DNA from: Mastigias papua
Lineage: Eukaryota > Cnidaria > Scyphozoa > Rhizostomeae > Mastigiidae
DNA: 64,000 bases
NCBI GenBank assembly: GCA_964019165.1
Contig: OZ025268.1
Span: 15,679,852 to 15,743,851, forward strand
Reading direction: 5' to 3'
Shown here: positions 33,390 through 45,927 of the stretch, piece after piece
Position numbering within the stretch: the first letter of the stretch is position 1
How the letters are laid out: every line of letters starts with the position of its first letter
Program-made: the position numbers and the translations under genes
Notes under the pieces: model-generated
The model's database searches: none
Told to the model about the DNA's origin: nothing
What the model saw: only the letters and a program-made list of their open reading frames with translations

Positions 33390-34190
33390 TTTGAGATTCA
33401 AATTCAAATTCAAATTTTTCAAATTCAAATTCAACACTTTTTTACAGTTGGTTTTGAATACTAGTTAAAAACTAATTAATACCAACTATTTATTTACAAT
33501 ACAATACTATTTTTGCATTAATAGACTTAAAATAAAGAATTAAGAAAAAGATAGAGAACCAATAAAAGAAACTTGCTATGTGCAGATGTGGCACGTACAA
33601 TTTTTGCCATCCCAGTGTCGTATTTCCTTTTTAAATTTTTTTGCAGAAGTTGTTAATTTTATCTCATCACTTAGTGCATTCCACAAAAGACTTCCTCTAA
33701 ATGACAGGGAGTTTATCCCGTAACGCTGAGAATTCACAGAGGGGATCTTACATAATTCACTACTACGAAGACCATAGGGCACATCTCTTTTGATGAAAAA
33801 TTCCCACATGTATTCTGGGTTTAGATGGTTAATTGTTCTATAAACTTCAGTCATGAGTATTTGTAGGTTCTTTTTGTGCATTGTCTTTGATTTATCCCTA
33901 CCTAGAAGCTCTTCAAACGTAGATCCATAATCTCCATATAAAGCTCTCAGTGCACGCTTGTGAGTCCTATTAATTTCATTATTTCCTCCTTTGGTACAAA
34001 ATAGCCAAATTAGAGGACAATATGAAAAATTGGACATTACCACGGAGTTGAAAATCAACTTCGACTTTTGTTCTCCTAAAAATGGTCGTAATCTTATAAA
34101 TGCATTGACTTTTAGATTGATCTTCCTGCATAGTTCTTTAACATGAGCTTCAAACTTGAGTGAGTTATCAAGATATTTATATGGAGCATT
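33390..34190 (-). pseudogene. CR1/jockey-like LINE, 3' end with repeat tail
   Basis: The minus-strand frame is open from about 34190 to the stop at 33576. It runs from KYLDNSLKFEAHVKELCRKI through FNSVVMSNFSYCPLIWLFC, HKRALRALY and NLQILMTEVYRTINHLNPEY to SFRGSLLWNALS. This is the reverse-transcriptase thumb and C-terminal domain of CR1/jockey-type LINEs. After about 140 bp of 3' UTR the copy ends in short repeats of TTTGAA (33390-33434), a common LINE tail. The 5' part is missing. Confidence 0.85.
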
Positions 34191-34653
34191 GCTACTTAGC
34201 TAAAACATCAGGCAAGCTTTAGTAAATTATTAAAGCAAATGAGAAGCTCTTACCAGGTGTTGCACTATAAAAATATGTTTTAATCTTCTTCTCCCTTAAG
34301 AGCTGCAGGTGCAGTTCCCTCAAGTCTGCTCTGGCAGCACTTTGGAGATGCATGCAAGGAAAGCAGTCTTTGAAAGAAAAGACAGTATTTTGGCAGTGGT
34401 CTGGAGGCGAAGCCCCTAGGAAAATGTTTGGAACTATTCTTGGAACTATGTAAAACTAAAAGACTAACCTACCATTTATTCAAAGAGTTGGGGGTATTTC
34501 ACTTCCAGCCTCCTCCGTAGCTTCGCCACTGCACTGATGTCAGATAAGAACTTGCACAAGGAGAGGTATATCTCTCGATTGGACACTTAGAGTGCGCTCT
34601 ACTAGAACCAGTTTAGTAACCATTTATACTGCGGTATATAATTTAGCTTATTA

Positions 34654-35020
34654 CATTCCTTTTTATAAGAATAAAGTTTATAACAATATTGAGGCTCAAA
34701 ATCGCTGAAGTTTAGGAATAACTTAAGAATAATGCGAGGCTCAAGCTTCATCAGGATATAAGAATTCTTTTGTATCACTGTTATGGTACTGCTTTTAGAT
34801 GTACTTTTGCATTATCGATACAAAATATAAACTCTTGCTTAGCTTTATGATGTAGTAAACCATCAACAAAGATTGGAATATATTTCTTAAATTTTTAGGT
34901 GAAGTTACACCCTTGGTATTTAAGAATAATTTAAGAATAATTCTAGGCTTAAAATCAGAAAAATTCAAGATTATTCAGGCTCGGGAAAAATTTAGGTATA
35001 TTCTTATAAAAAAAAGAGTG
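34654..35020 (+). mobile_element. TA-flanked MITE, word TTAAGAATAA (family D)
   Basis: Left end CATTCCTTTTTATAAGAATA, right end TATTCTTATAAAAAAAAGAGTG, TA on both sides. TTAAGAATAA occurs at about 34723 and twice near 34919-34935. GAGGCTCAAAATC and GCGAGGCTCAAG parallel the layout of family B with a different word. Confidence 0.78.
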
Positions 35021-36937
35021 TATAGTTGCTTGAATTGCTATATGAAGTGTTCAACATTTTCAACACGCATTTCAAACGATTTCCTATGAAGAAATCGGAG
35101 GGAGTAGCAAAATGAACTTTGTTCGTCATTTTTCAGACTTCAACAAATGGTAAATTTCAGTCATGGGAGTATGAAAGTTTTTACATTTAAACCTTTAGCT
35201 GGGGTATGCCAGATGCACGCTAGAGCATTTCATAGGCATAGTGCTTATGGGAAATAATTGATGCTGTTTCGTCAAAGGATTTGCACGATGATTCAAAGTC
35301 CTGTTATAGAACATTGACATAAGAGATTACCCAAATGCTTTTATTTACTACAGGAGACTTTCAATGTCTATATAAAATTGAAAATCTAGTTGGAGCACGG
35401 AATTTGTGGCAAGACGTTCTATTAAGTGCCACAACGTGATTGAAAGCTGCCTCATTGATCAAGAATTGTACGTACCAACAAGATGTCAGTGTAAATCCCT
35501 TCATACTGGAGATAACAGTTTTCATTTAATGTGATCGTTTCATCTAACGCTAAGTGTAACATTGTTGCACTTGTCTTCACTTATTTTCAAAGCACTATTA
35601 TGATGCTAGCAAGTTATTACTAGTTATCGATTTCCTTCTAAATGCATGGAAAGAGTTGAATTTTTCATTTTGAAATTAAAATATTCTCCTGTGAAAACAT
35701 TGAATATTCCCTCAGTATAATCAATGTACTCTGGAAAAATAATCTAATTCACCTTTTATCATAATGAATCAAAGTACTCGTTTTCGCAAGCAAAAGTGAA
35801 ACAATAACTTTCACGATTTGAATATGAGCTGGATGCTTGTGTTTATAAATATTTAAGATGACGTGACTTACTCCTGAGGTAATCATCGCGCTAAACCTAT
35901 GCAACACTTATGTGAAGGCCAATAATTTATCACTCATTAAAAATGCCTATTAAGAGATATCACATAATAGATGGCATCGAGCAACTAAGTATGTGAAGGT
36001 ATCTTAGGTTCGTTATCGATAAGCCCTAGGTCAAATCATTTGAAGCAAAGTTAATCTTCAGAGTTTGATTGGGCGCCAAAATTATAGAAAACAATAAGTG
36101 TTGCTCATTTGAGATTAACTGCATTAGAGGAAGAGTTGAATCGATTTGCATCAGGTGTTTCATATCGATGTTCTTGGCATTTGTTTTGCCACCATCCAAT
36201 CCTGTAGCATGTCAAAAGAAGTGTACTCTCGGTATAACTATGCATGATTTATGCCGGTTGGTTGCCTTTACTGCCACATACCACTATGGACTAACTGACA
36301 TTGAATCGGGATCTTTTGAATGAAGAATTGCGTGCCGGTCAACTGTCCCAACTTTTGGCCTCCTGTGTGACCAACTCTGATGGCTTGTGTACAACATAAT
36401 TCGTATCTAAAGCATCTATAAGATGCAAACAGTAAAGGCTCAGGGTAGTTTGCTTTGTTAAGCGATAAGAAGTCAATGTTATTCTCTGAGGGAAGACGAT
36501 TTATTTATGAACCATCTCTCAGTTGATTCTAGACTTATGCTTGTTCATTTTTAAAGAGTGCTTTAAAATGAAAGGGAGCCTGACTATGGAAAACAATACT
36601 AAAAATTATTTAATGAGAAATTATAGAAAAAGCAAAAGTAAATTCATGGTAGAAAAGAAAAGCTTCCCACTCATACCTCTGTGTATTAAACACATGTCTG
36701 GCATAACATTACTTTTGCTTTTGTAGTGACTACAATTGTAAAGGTATATATTCTACAGCTTTGTATGTCTATGGATGCAAAGTAGATTCCATGTAAAACA
36801 ACTTTAAGCAAAAAAATATGAACAGATTCAGACTCAGCGACACACTTCTTGACCCATTCTGCCCCTTTGGAAAGGGAAAAGGGAAAAACTGGCCCCCCGC
36901 CCACTCTCCTGGCATCGTTGAGTGTAATGCGTGCTCG

Positions 36938-37030
36938 TGTTTTTATAAGAAGCTGCTCTATGAGGAACGCACATTTAGAAGTCCAAAATGTTATGAGACA
37001 GTTGTCCATAAGGAACCTTTCAATTTTGAA
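36938..37030. mobile_element. Degenerate end of family C-like MITE
   Basis: GTTTTTATAAGAAGCTGCTC, followed by AGGAACGCACATTTAGAAG, parallels the first 60 bases of the family C element at 28917. No right end was found. Confidence 0.4.
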
Positions 37031-38387
37031 TATTATTGTTGCTGTAAAAAAGTACAGAGTAAAGAAGCCAATTCCATTAATTGCTACCAACTACGCATGA
37101 ATTGAGTGTAATCCATGAAGCAGTATTTCACAAAGAGGTTTGGGTTGAAACTTAACTAAATCTATAATATTCTGCCTTAACACTGGACACTAATATAAGA
37201 TCTATATAGAACCAATGCAATAAATGACCTAGTAAGGGCTATTACTATTACAATGTAGTCAAAAGAAGTCTAAACGTAAGAAACTTTAAGAGCTAGTCTC
37301 AATGAATATAGTGCAGTGTAATACAAAGGTATGTGGTGTTCCAAGTGTTTTTGGTAACGACGCTAGGTTATATATAAAAGGATTTGTTGCATATGGTAGC
37401 AAACTTTATCTAGTAGATTTGTAATGAGACATTATCGAGAGCATCTATTTAAAAAAGACTTTGACTATCTCATTTTGCTCTGCAGATTGAGATGCTTTGA
37501 GCATCTCGATTGAGATGCTAAGTTTACCTGTCAAAAATTACAACCACACTCAAGAGTGAATAAATCTGTTTTGTTGTTTTTGATATTTCAAGCAAAAACA
37601 AAGTATTTTCTAACAAGCAGATTTTATATGTTTGACTAGAAAAGTGAAAGTAGATCTCATACATATTGCTAGAAAAGCGAAATAATCGGGTTATCAAATA
37701 TACGATGCTGTTTCCCTTTAAAATTTCTTATAGGTATACACCCAATTTCTTTCTACTTCTTTTTCACCTTATTAAACGTCTAGGTATAATAGTGTATTCT
37801 TCCGTTCCCATGATATATGGTTTTCATTGAGCAATCTGATAAATCACACAGCATTATCATACAAGGCTTACCTAAATTTAGAAAATGCTTAAAAGCTAAG
37901 AGGAAGCGCAACTTAGAGTATCGCAAATTATCTCTCAGTGTTGATGGTTTGCATGGCTTCCTTCCTTCCTCTTGTGGCTTTCGTCCTCTGAGATTGACTT
38001 AACGGGATATAAGGAGAGTTTTAAAGTTGTATGATAAGAAAGTGGAATGGTCAACACTTCATGTCTCTGTTGAGTTTAGTTCTGAGAAAATCATTTAAGG
38101 TAAAGGATGATTCATTGAAAAAGTCAACACTGCGAACATTACACTGGGAATAAGTTGCATGTTCTTAAATGGAACTGCATTATTAGAAATTTTATGAACT
38201 AAGCCTTGAGCTACTATACTTGTCAAAAGTCCTAGGATACTTTGCACTTTGTATTCTGCAATTAACTTAGTGTTGAAAATTTGACGAGTACGCCAACTGC
38301 AAGTGTCCCACAGACGAAACAACATTGTTAACATTGTTCTAGGGGGGCGGAGGGAGTGCATGTATGTAGCAAAGATGACAATAAGTA

Positions 38388-38840
38388 CATGCTTTTTTAT
38401 AAGGAACCTGCTAAAGGCCTAGTTCTAAAAGTTCCTTATTTTCGGACCTCTTTTTATCAAATTCTAGTACTAAAAGTTCCTTAATGGTTCCTTAATTTTC
38501 ACTGAACATAGAGTGCCAGAAAATAGCACAGGCACTGAAAAAGCATTGAAATTCTGAATTTTACCATTAATTATGGCTAGAACTCAACCTCAAAAGCACA
38601 AATGGGACAGGAAATAAGTTCTATGTATGCAAAAGCATAATTTCAATCAAGAAGTAGCATGTCTATTCCATTGATATCATCCAATGTAATGTAATCTTCA
38701 CTTGCATCTGAGTACAGCACTCGGAATTAGAAAATGAAAAGTTCCTCAGGGATTTTTTCTTTAGTAGTATGAGTTCTTTAAATATTTCGGCCTTCTACAT
38801 GTAGGTTCCTTATAAAGTGGTTCCTTATAAAAAAAGCGTG
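38388..38840 (-). mobile_element. TA-flanked MITE family C, copy 2 (inverted)
   Basis: Left end CATGCTTTTTTATAAGGAAC, right end TTCCTTATAAAAAAAGCGTG, flanked by TA (38386-38387 and 38841-38842). The interior matches 28917-29380 in reverse orientation over nearly its whole length with modest divergence. Confidence 0.85.
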
Positions 38841-40041
38841 TAGAGAAAAATGGCTTTTTATCAATATTTTGTATGTATCCCAAGGACTTTTGGCGAGTAT
38901 TGTACAGTAGGCTCATTATTAGAAATGATGTGTTCAGTTCTACACAATACGAAGAATTTCAGTCCTAAAGTACAATAGAAAAGCAAGAGAATTAGGCATT
39001 CTTGTTTCACCTCTACATTTGATAATAACTTTAAAAGATACTCTTTATAACAAGAAACAATTCTCTTCTTAACACTTGCATACGATTAAATCTTATCTTA
39101 AAATATTGGACTCTTTCCATTTCTGCAAGTGTGGAACACTACGGTATATAAGGTAGAGCTCTGTATTTCACTTAGTGACAGCTATCCGTCAATAGCAAGT
39201 TAGTATATGTTAAAATATAAGAACAAACTTACCAGATACGATACATGAGTTTTCATGAAAATTGTCGTTTAAATTTGTAAACAATTTTTTCTCTCTACGA
39301 ATTCGCAACCAAATTCGAAAATGTCAAACTTTCGTGAGGGTACTGTACAATGCTTTTCATGACAACTGAATATTCCTGTATGCACGGCTATAGCATGTAC
39401 AGCCTCAGACGAGAAGTTAAGTAAAAGCAACAACAATATTACTCCTGATTCACAATATCATTAAAAAGTACTGCCCTACCTACATTCTTCTGGCAGACAA
39501 GTTCTGAGGAGGTTGTTAGCATTCTTTGCTATCTTTTCAAAAGTGGCTGGATCAATTGTCTTAAAAACTGTACAATGCATGTAGTGTTTGATATATTTGA
39601 ACACATCACTCTGGACGAAAGAAGGCTGTTGTGAAACTTTGAGGTTAGCGTTGTCAAAAAGCAAGGAACATCGAGTCTTGGACAGAAGGACCTGGTTAAC
39701 AAATGAGTACTGTACGAGTAATGCCAGGGGCGCATTTGGAGGTAAGTGTTTGGGCGAGCTAAAAGCAATTTGCTTCCTACAATTTTGCTTACAAACCACC
39801 TCTAAATGGAAAGTGTGGTACAAAAAATTGGAATGAAGCAGAGAAGTCTCAAATTTCTTTATAGCGCATGGATGGGGGATGTAGTGTCCTTGCCCCCACC
39901 TGCGACGCTGTTGAGATATGCCCTTTTTTACAAACCTCGTTTTGAATCGTAGGTCATGAAATTCAACAATCCAATTGATATGAGTCGTAAACATATCTAG
40001 TCGAACTGTCGCTGATTTATTTTGTGGTATATCTTCTTGTC

Positions 40042-40326
40042 ATGCAGTCAATCCAGTGTGCTGATTGTTTTATAGATTCTTGCCCAATGTGGCGAAGAAC
40101 TCTTCGTGGACTTATTGTGTGTAACGCATGTCATCTAAAGAGGGTAAAGGCTGCAAATAACAGTTCAACCGCCAGGCAGCAGAAAGACAAGAAAGACTTA
40201 GTAAGGCAGTCATCGAGGAAGAGCAAGCCGTCTGCAAAACTTGCAAGACTTGTCAACGGGAAATACCTTGACAAAACAGTTAAACCTTTTGGCATCAAAA
40301 ACCGTAAATCATTGGCAAAGAAAAAG
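40042..40326 (+). CDS. GATAD1: GATAD1-like exon 1 (zinc finger)
   Basis: 95 codons from MQSIQCADC to KSLAKKK, before a GTAATT donor. It contains the CX2C-X17-CX2C finger and the basic linker with RQSSRKSKPSAKLARL. The finger keeps the MW before the basic residues, as in GATAD1. Confidence 0.88.
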
Positions 40327-43300
40327 GTAATTGCTAAACCTTAAATGGAGGTAGCAGGTTTGAGACGTAAGTAGTAATGACATACACTTGTAGTCATGGG
40401 AATTGGAAGGGGGAGGAAGGACTGAGAGGGCGACAGTCTCCAGTTGGGCAGAAACCCGTTCCATTCAGGCCCCTTGCCATACACCAAACTTGTCCCTTAT
40501 GTACAACATGTTTTATAATTTCTTCAAACCCTTTAGTTGTGTGGAATAAAGGGATATTTAAGGTCTATGAGTGAAAGAAACCTCCAGCTAAAGATGATGA
40601 ATCTGCATGAATAGGAAGTAGGCAAAAGGGCTGGGTTTCCCATTGGTCAAGTATATAGCTAAATAAATGGATGGATAAATAAATAAATAATGGATTGAAA
40701 GAAAAAATGAAACAAGAAGAGTTATATGGATAAATGGATTGAAAGAACAAATGAATCTACAAAATATGCAAAAAGAAGAGTTATATGATATAGCAAAAGA
40801 AGTTGAGTAGATAATGCTGATAATGAAAAGAATTACAAACTGAGTGAAGAGAAGGTGGCAGGAGAGGTAGAGCAATATGGAAGATTGAGCAGGTATAGAG
40901 GATAAAGAAGAATAAAATGTACTTCATAGGGAAAGCAATACATCCACCTGCCTTATGTTTAAACTGTTAGGGAAGCAGAGTCTAGTCAATATTGCAAGAC
41001 ACTTTTCTTGACAAGCTGACAGTGTTCTTACTCAAATGTTTCTTTTAAGATTATCTAAAATCTTTCAGCATCACCATCATTATCATCATTACCTTCTCCT
41101 TCTTTCTCATTATGGTTGTTTGCCACTAGTCTTCAACAGCTGCCCCTATTCTGAATCTTTACAAAATGACTTGCAATCAACTTAAGGGCAGTGTTTCCCT
41201 GTGCCTGCCCACCACCACGAGGATGTCTCCAACCATGGGTGGGTCATCATCATCATCATCACAATCATCGTCATTATCATCATTATCATCATTATCATCA
41301 TCATCATTACATTTTACAACTCATACAGGTTGATACACATGACTACACATAAATTTAATCATCAATTGTTCTTGCCACATTGTACATTTATATGTATATA
41401 TTTATAAAGCGATTTACAATGAATTTGAACATGTGGAATGTAAAGGCCATTCATAAGTTTAGAAGCATGCAATGGAGCTAAAAGTGTGAAAAATTTGTGT
41501 GAAATTTATGAGAAATTACAACTAAAGTATATACAGAATTTTAGGCTTGGGAGAATTGATTCAGTGGACTAACCTTACTACAGATTTAACAAGAGTATAA
41601 TAATGCCCAGAACAGAACTTTAAAGCACCTCCCAAGATTCTTGCTGAAAACAAAGGAAAAGGAGACATGAGCTGCTGACTTATGATAATATCATTTGTGG
41701 GAATCCATTTGCTCACCATCTATTTTATACTTACTTTCAGAGTTTTCAGGATATGAAATATAATTTTCCTAACATTTTGACTATTTTTGAGAGACTGTGC
41801 CTCTTTGTTGAGATTTCTAAGTTCTAAATTAGAGAATGTTGTATGATGTTCTGAGAAAAAAGTTCTTACAGTGATAAACTACTGCTTTCCTACTATTGAG
41901 AATCATTAAAGTTTTGAAACAGGAAATTTTTACATTTTTCTTGCTCACTCGGTGCCATTAATTTCTACTCTGATTAATTATGGGGTCATTCAATTAGTAC
42001 GTACGCTCTAAATTGGCTAAAATTTGACCCCCCCCTCCCCCCTCGTACGCACACGTACGCTTGATACTCACCCCCTTTTTGCGTACATACTCTTGGTTGT
42101 CGACCCCCCCCCCATCTCTAAAAAAGGTTTCTAGGCATCTGAAACCACGGAGAAAGACTTTTCAAGCTTTCACGAGACATTAAAATGATCACTTCAAATG
42201 TATTTCATGAAAAATCTATAATACTGTTCAAACAAATGGCCACGTAGGGTATAATATGGCGCCACAATGGCCTGGTAGGTTGACGGAACCCGAGAGGGCT
42301 AGGTAATAGGGGGCTTTCAAATATACATAACTCATCGCATGTTTCCTATCTGGCACGCTAGAAAACAGCGAAAAAATGGGTGTTCAGCCTTGTAAATGCC
42401 ACTAGTAAATGCCGCTATTATAATGGGAAAAATATCGCTAGGTTTCAGTTTATTCAAAATTCCTAGGGGCCACATTGTCGGATTTGGCCTGCGGGCCATA
42501 TGTTTGACACCCCTGTACTAGAAGTAATTTCAACTGAATACGTACTTCATTAATTAATTGTTTGTGAAGGGTCCTTTGCAAATGGAAATATTGCAAGATG
42601 TATGCAAAAAGCTGATAATTTTTTGCTTTGCGTACGTACTTCATGTGTCAACCCCCCCTCCCCCCCTTGTACGCATTCGTACGCATTTGCTTGACCCCCC
42701 CTCCCCCCCCCTTTGTGCGTACGTACTAAATGAATGACCCCTATACACTAATTGTAATGCCAACAGAGGTTAGTTTTAGCTTGGTCATTAGCATATAACT
42801 GTAGTAGCCAGGAAGGAATAGAATTGATTTTAAAATCGGTCAGGTTCATGCTCTCTTTAAGAGTTATCATCACAAAATTCCCTATTAGATGACTCTAGAA
42901 TTTGCCATGTAGCTTGCTATACTGCTAGAGACATTTAGAACAAGAGAAGCTAAGGTGTTAGATCTAATTCATCAACACAGCTAACCAAGGGTTGCTAATG
43001 TTGAACACGTTGGCCATCAATTATGAATGTAACTATTAGAAGAAGTGTTCTATATTTGATCTTCAAATTTGACTATTTGTATCATGCTCTTTTTTCAGCC
43101 ATCAAAATCCCCTACAGTTACTGCAGATGTTGTAACATCAAGTAGCATTTATTACCAGGTATTTGGTCTCATATGCATGGCTAGAAAGTGTATTTGACTT
43201 TTAGTAAATTATGTTGATCAAATAGACATAATTGATAATGGTTTGTTATACTTTTTAATGTGCAGAAAGTTCGAAATTTCTTACAGCTTATTTTTTATTA

Positions 43301-45642
43301 GGGAATTTGGTGCAATTTTCAAATTATTAGTTTAATATAGATAGAGCACTTGTTTTTTGGAGAATACTGATGACATACCTGCATCTGCATATCTGTAATT
43401 TTACATCTCATGAGAAATATAGTTTTCTGAATACTTACCCTACCTTAACATATTTTGCTCTACACTTGTAAAAATGTATGGGGATAAATCAGGCATCTAT
43501 GATGATCATTTTTATGTGTTAAGGTGGAATTGCTGGAAGTAGATATCTACTCTTCAGTCCTGAATAAACATCCCCCCTGCTTACTACTTTTTTGAAAAAA
43601 ATCCACCCAGGATATCCTTATTCCAGACACCCCATTTTTATTTGTGTATGTAATCCTATTGAGGATTTGGTAATGTGAGAAAATTGTGCTTATCTGTTTG
43701 TTTACAGTTGAAATGAGTTATGATACTCATCCATAGCTATTATAATAAGAGAAATTTTCTACCCACCTCAGTTATTCCAACTTCCTCATTTATTAGGTTT
43801 TTAAGAAATTTACAACCCCCCTACTATTCCAACCTCTCATCTATTCGGGACTTAAGAGTAGGAGGCATATTCTTAAACTAGGCTTCTTACACTAATACAC
43901 TGATCATATTTTATTTGCTTCTGAAAAATAAACATCATCAACTGTATGATAAACTGCAACCATTGGTCCTAATTTTTTCTTTATTTGCATAGGGCCTTCT
44001 ATTTAAAGAGGGAGATATTGTTGCTGTGACAGACATAGGTGGAATGAAATATTATGCACAGCTTAGAGGGTTCATTCAAGATGTTTTCCTGAACAAGAGT
44101 GCCGTCATATCATGGTTGCTACCAACAGTTCCTAACCCAACACGATTCGATCCATCAATATTCCTACCAGGTATGCACTCACATTATTTTGCGTAAATCC
44201 TTAAGTGCATTTCTTTGAATTACCTCAGAATTCAGAGAATCGGGAAAAGAGGGGGGAAAGAGATGTGGGACGGGGAAAGAAAGGAAGAGAGGAAAGAGGA
44301 GGGACATGAGGAGGAGGGAGAAGGGACTTGAATTTGAATCTATATTGTTGTGAAATGTATGTAATCGTCCCCAGGTTGTTAGATAGGAAGTAGAACATGC
44401 CTAGAATACCAAAGCTTGCATTTTAAAAACATTTCGACTCTTGAAAATAGAGTATTGAAATTGTGCTCATAGTAGCACAACATCTCACCCACGCAGTGTT
44501 GTTTCATGTGCAGTACTGCACTCTTAGCAAAGGCCTTCTCTTTGCAAACGAAGGCATATGCTTAATAATTGTGTATTTTGGCATTTGTATCGTCTTACCT
44601 GCTTTATGCTACAAGTTAAAACACTTTCTCTGTTGTGTTGATGTAAAGCGCACGCGTTTCATCTGAATTGCTGAACTTCAGTTGACAATTGCTGCAAGTA
44701 GACCTCTTAATTTTCTTGTAAAAATGTTAAAGATGTGGTCATTCTTTATATGTTCATTAGCGTTGAGATTCTAGTGACGTTTCAGAGCAATTGGGGAAGC
44801 TTTTGTTAAAAGCCTTTTAAAATGTATAAATCGGATTTTCTTCCAATTCACTTTTCTAGCGCCCCAAGTCTAGTTTTTAATTTCATGCATTCTCATATCT
44901 TTGAAAAGCATTTATTTCGTTTCGGGATTAGTAGGTACGATGTATATTTTTGTATCATTTGGTGCAATTATTCCTTCAATTCTGTGGCAATATTTAAAGA
45001 TGCCAGAACTTGCTTCATTTTAGTTTGTCAAGCTACGTGCTCTAGTTGCCAAGCCGATTCATGATGTTTTAGGAACACCAAACATGTAGAGAATGGTTGC
45101 TGAATTTCATATAGGACCAACATTGCATTCTCTATTGGTCATTATGTTCGGCTTACCGTTAGTCCTCGAATTGCCCCCCTGGGGCTTGTTCATTTTTATA
45201 CTTGTAGATGGAAACTTGCTATATAGATAGGGTGGGAGGGGGCAATTCGAGGGAAGCACCATCTTGTTTACAAAGCATCTTATATTTTTTCTAGGGATGT
45301 GTGAACTGTGTGTGAAAACATGTCACTAGGCCTTCACTTCCCGTCATCTACAATCTGAATCATATTTTAAGAATATATTTTATATTTGCTTTAAGGAAAT
45401 GTGTGACGGTTTATGATCACCTTATCATTCCAGGTCCTGATGAAGATACCCCTCGACCAATGGCATGCTTTGAGTTTGTTTCAAGAGCACCAACGAATTT
45501 ATTCAGATTAAGAACTTCGTACCCACCGTTTGTAAGAAGTAAGGCAGATTTATCATCACTATTAGCGGTAGCAGACGACCTATTAAAATCGAATGACGAA
45601 GATTTACCAAATAACAGTACTACGGTAGATGGTTCTAGTTGA
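40042..45642 (+). CDS. GATAD1: GATAD1-like GATA zinc-finger protein (4 exons)
   Basis: Exons 40042-40326, 43099-43158, 43993-44170 and 45434-45642 join in phase to 243 residues. Residues 6-30 form a GATA-type finger: CADC, 17 residues, CNAC. A Lys/Ser/Arg-rich linker follows. The C-terminal domain reads SSSIYYQGLLFKEGDIVAVT, KYYAQLRGFIQD, SAVISWLLPT, FDPSIFLPG and MACFEFVSRAP, the conserved half of vertebrate GATAD1, in the same order. GATAD1 is a nuclear chromatin-associated protein linked to H3K4me3-bound complexes; that role is known for vertebrates and inferred here. The start ATG overlaps an acceptor-like sequence (TCTTCTTGTCATGCAG), so a short upstream exon is possible. All four exons are conserved in phase and I see no disruption. 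Confidence 0.92.
41235..41309. repeat. (ATC)n / (ATT)n trinucleotide microsatellite
   Basis: A run of CATCAT and CATTATCAT units with few interruptions. The long Ile-rich open frame over it is an artefact. Confidence 0.93.
41982..42741. mobile_element. 760-bp non-autonomous element, GGGGTCATTCA termini
   Basis: Left end GGGGTCATTCAATTAGTACG and right end, inverted, GGGGTCATTCATTTAGTACG. TAT flanks both sides, a 3-bp duplication that suggests PIF/Harbinger. Near both ends lie C-runs (CCCCCCCTCCCCCC) with CGTACG palindromes. Inside, about 42455-42517, lies GGCCTGCGGGCCATATG followed by TTTGACACCCCTG, which looks like one end of an hAT element. No coding frame. Confidence 0.8.
43099..43158 (+). 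CDS. GATAD1: GATAD1-like exon 2
   Basis: 20 codons, PSKSPTVTADVVTSSSIYYQ, between TTTTTTCAG and GTATTT, phase 0 on both sides. It matches the start of the conserved C-terminal domain. The intron 43159-43992 has nothing recognisable. Confidence 0.9.
43993..44170 (+). CDS. GATAD1: GATAD1-like exon 3
   Basis: 59 codons plus one base, from GLLFKEGDIVAVTDIGGMKY through FLNKSAVISWLLP and ending FDPSIFLP. It lies between TTGCATAG and GTATGC. This is the most conserved part of the family. Confidence 0.95.
44171..45433 (+). other. GATAD1-like intron 3
   Basis: 1.26 kb. It contains a purine-rich stretch (about 44248-44326) and a 93-bp inverted-repeat MITE (45162-45254). No exon was seen. Confidence 0.75.
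45162..45254. mobile_element. 93-bp MITE, TCCTCGAATTGCCCCC ends
   Basis: Left end TCCTCGAATTGCCCCCCT, right end AGGGGGCAATTCGAGGGA, inverted repeats of about 17 bp. A related, larger copy is at 55898-56217 and a fragment at 5232-5345. Confidence 0.7.
45434..45642 (+). CDS. GATAD1: GATAD1-like exon 4 (terminal)
   Basis: 209 nt, completing Gly then PDEDTPRPMACFEFVSRAP, and ending STTVDGSS with TGA. The last about 45 residues are Ser/Asp-rich and not conserved. Confidence 0.93.
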
Positions 45643-45921
45643 TGTTTCATAATACGAATTGTAACCGTATTTAGATATTTCTGGCAATTATCCGTAGCAT
45701 TTGTTTGTAGTAGATATTTGAGATCGATTTATCAAGTTACATTTGGAAGAAAGTTTTTTCTGAAGTGCTTTAATTTGGGTCTATACCTCTAGGAGCATGA
45801 TTTATCAAGTAATACATTTGCAATTGGAGCATAGTAAAAAGCGTGAAACTCAACAAGCAACGAAACTTCATCTAGTATCTTATTTTAATATTCAGATTAG
45901 CTATGTATAGAAACAAAATAC

Positions 45922-45927
45922 AATAAA
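45922..45927 (+). terminator. Possible polyadenylation signal of GATAD1-like gene
   Basis: AATAAA about 280 nt after the stop. This is a weak call because the region is AT-rich. Confidence 0.3.

Larger units (their letters stand above)
32202..40041. other. Intergenic region between mariner and GATAD1-like gene
   Basis: It holds a LINE fragment (33390-34190), MITEs (34654-35020, 38388-38840) and a degenerate MITE piece near 36938-37030. I recognised no host exon. Overlapping frames on both strands at 36686-37105 and 39476-39994 have no motif. Confidence 0.6.
40327..43098 (+). other. GATAD1-like intron 1 (2.8 kb)
   Basis: Contains the trinucleotide repeat at 41235-41309 and an inverted-repeat element at 41982-42741. 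The remainder, including A/T-rich stretches at 40640-40900, shows nothing recognisable. Confidence 0.8.

Noticed and set aside
36686..37105. Overlapping frames on both strands (up to 134 codons)
   Set aside because: No conserved motif on either strand. Part of the interval resembles a decayed MITE.
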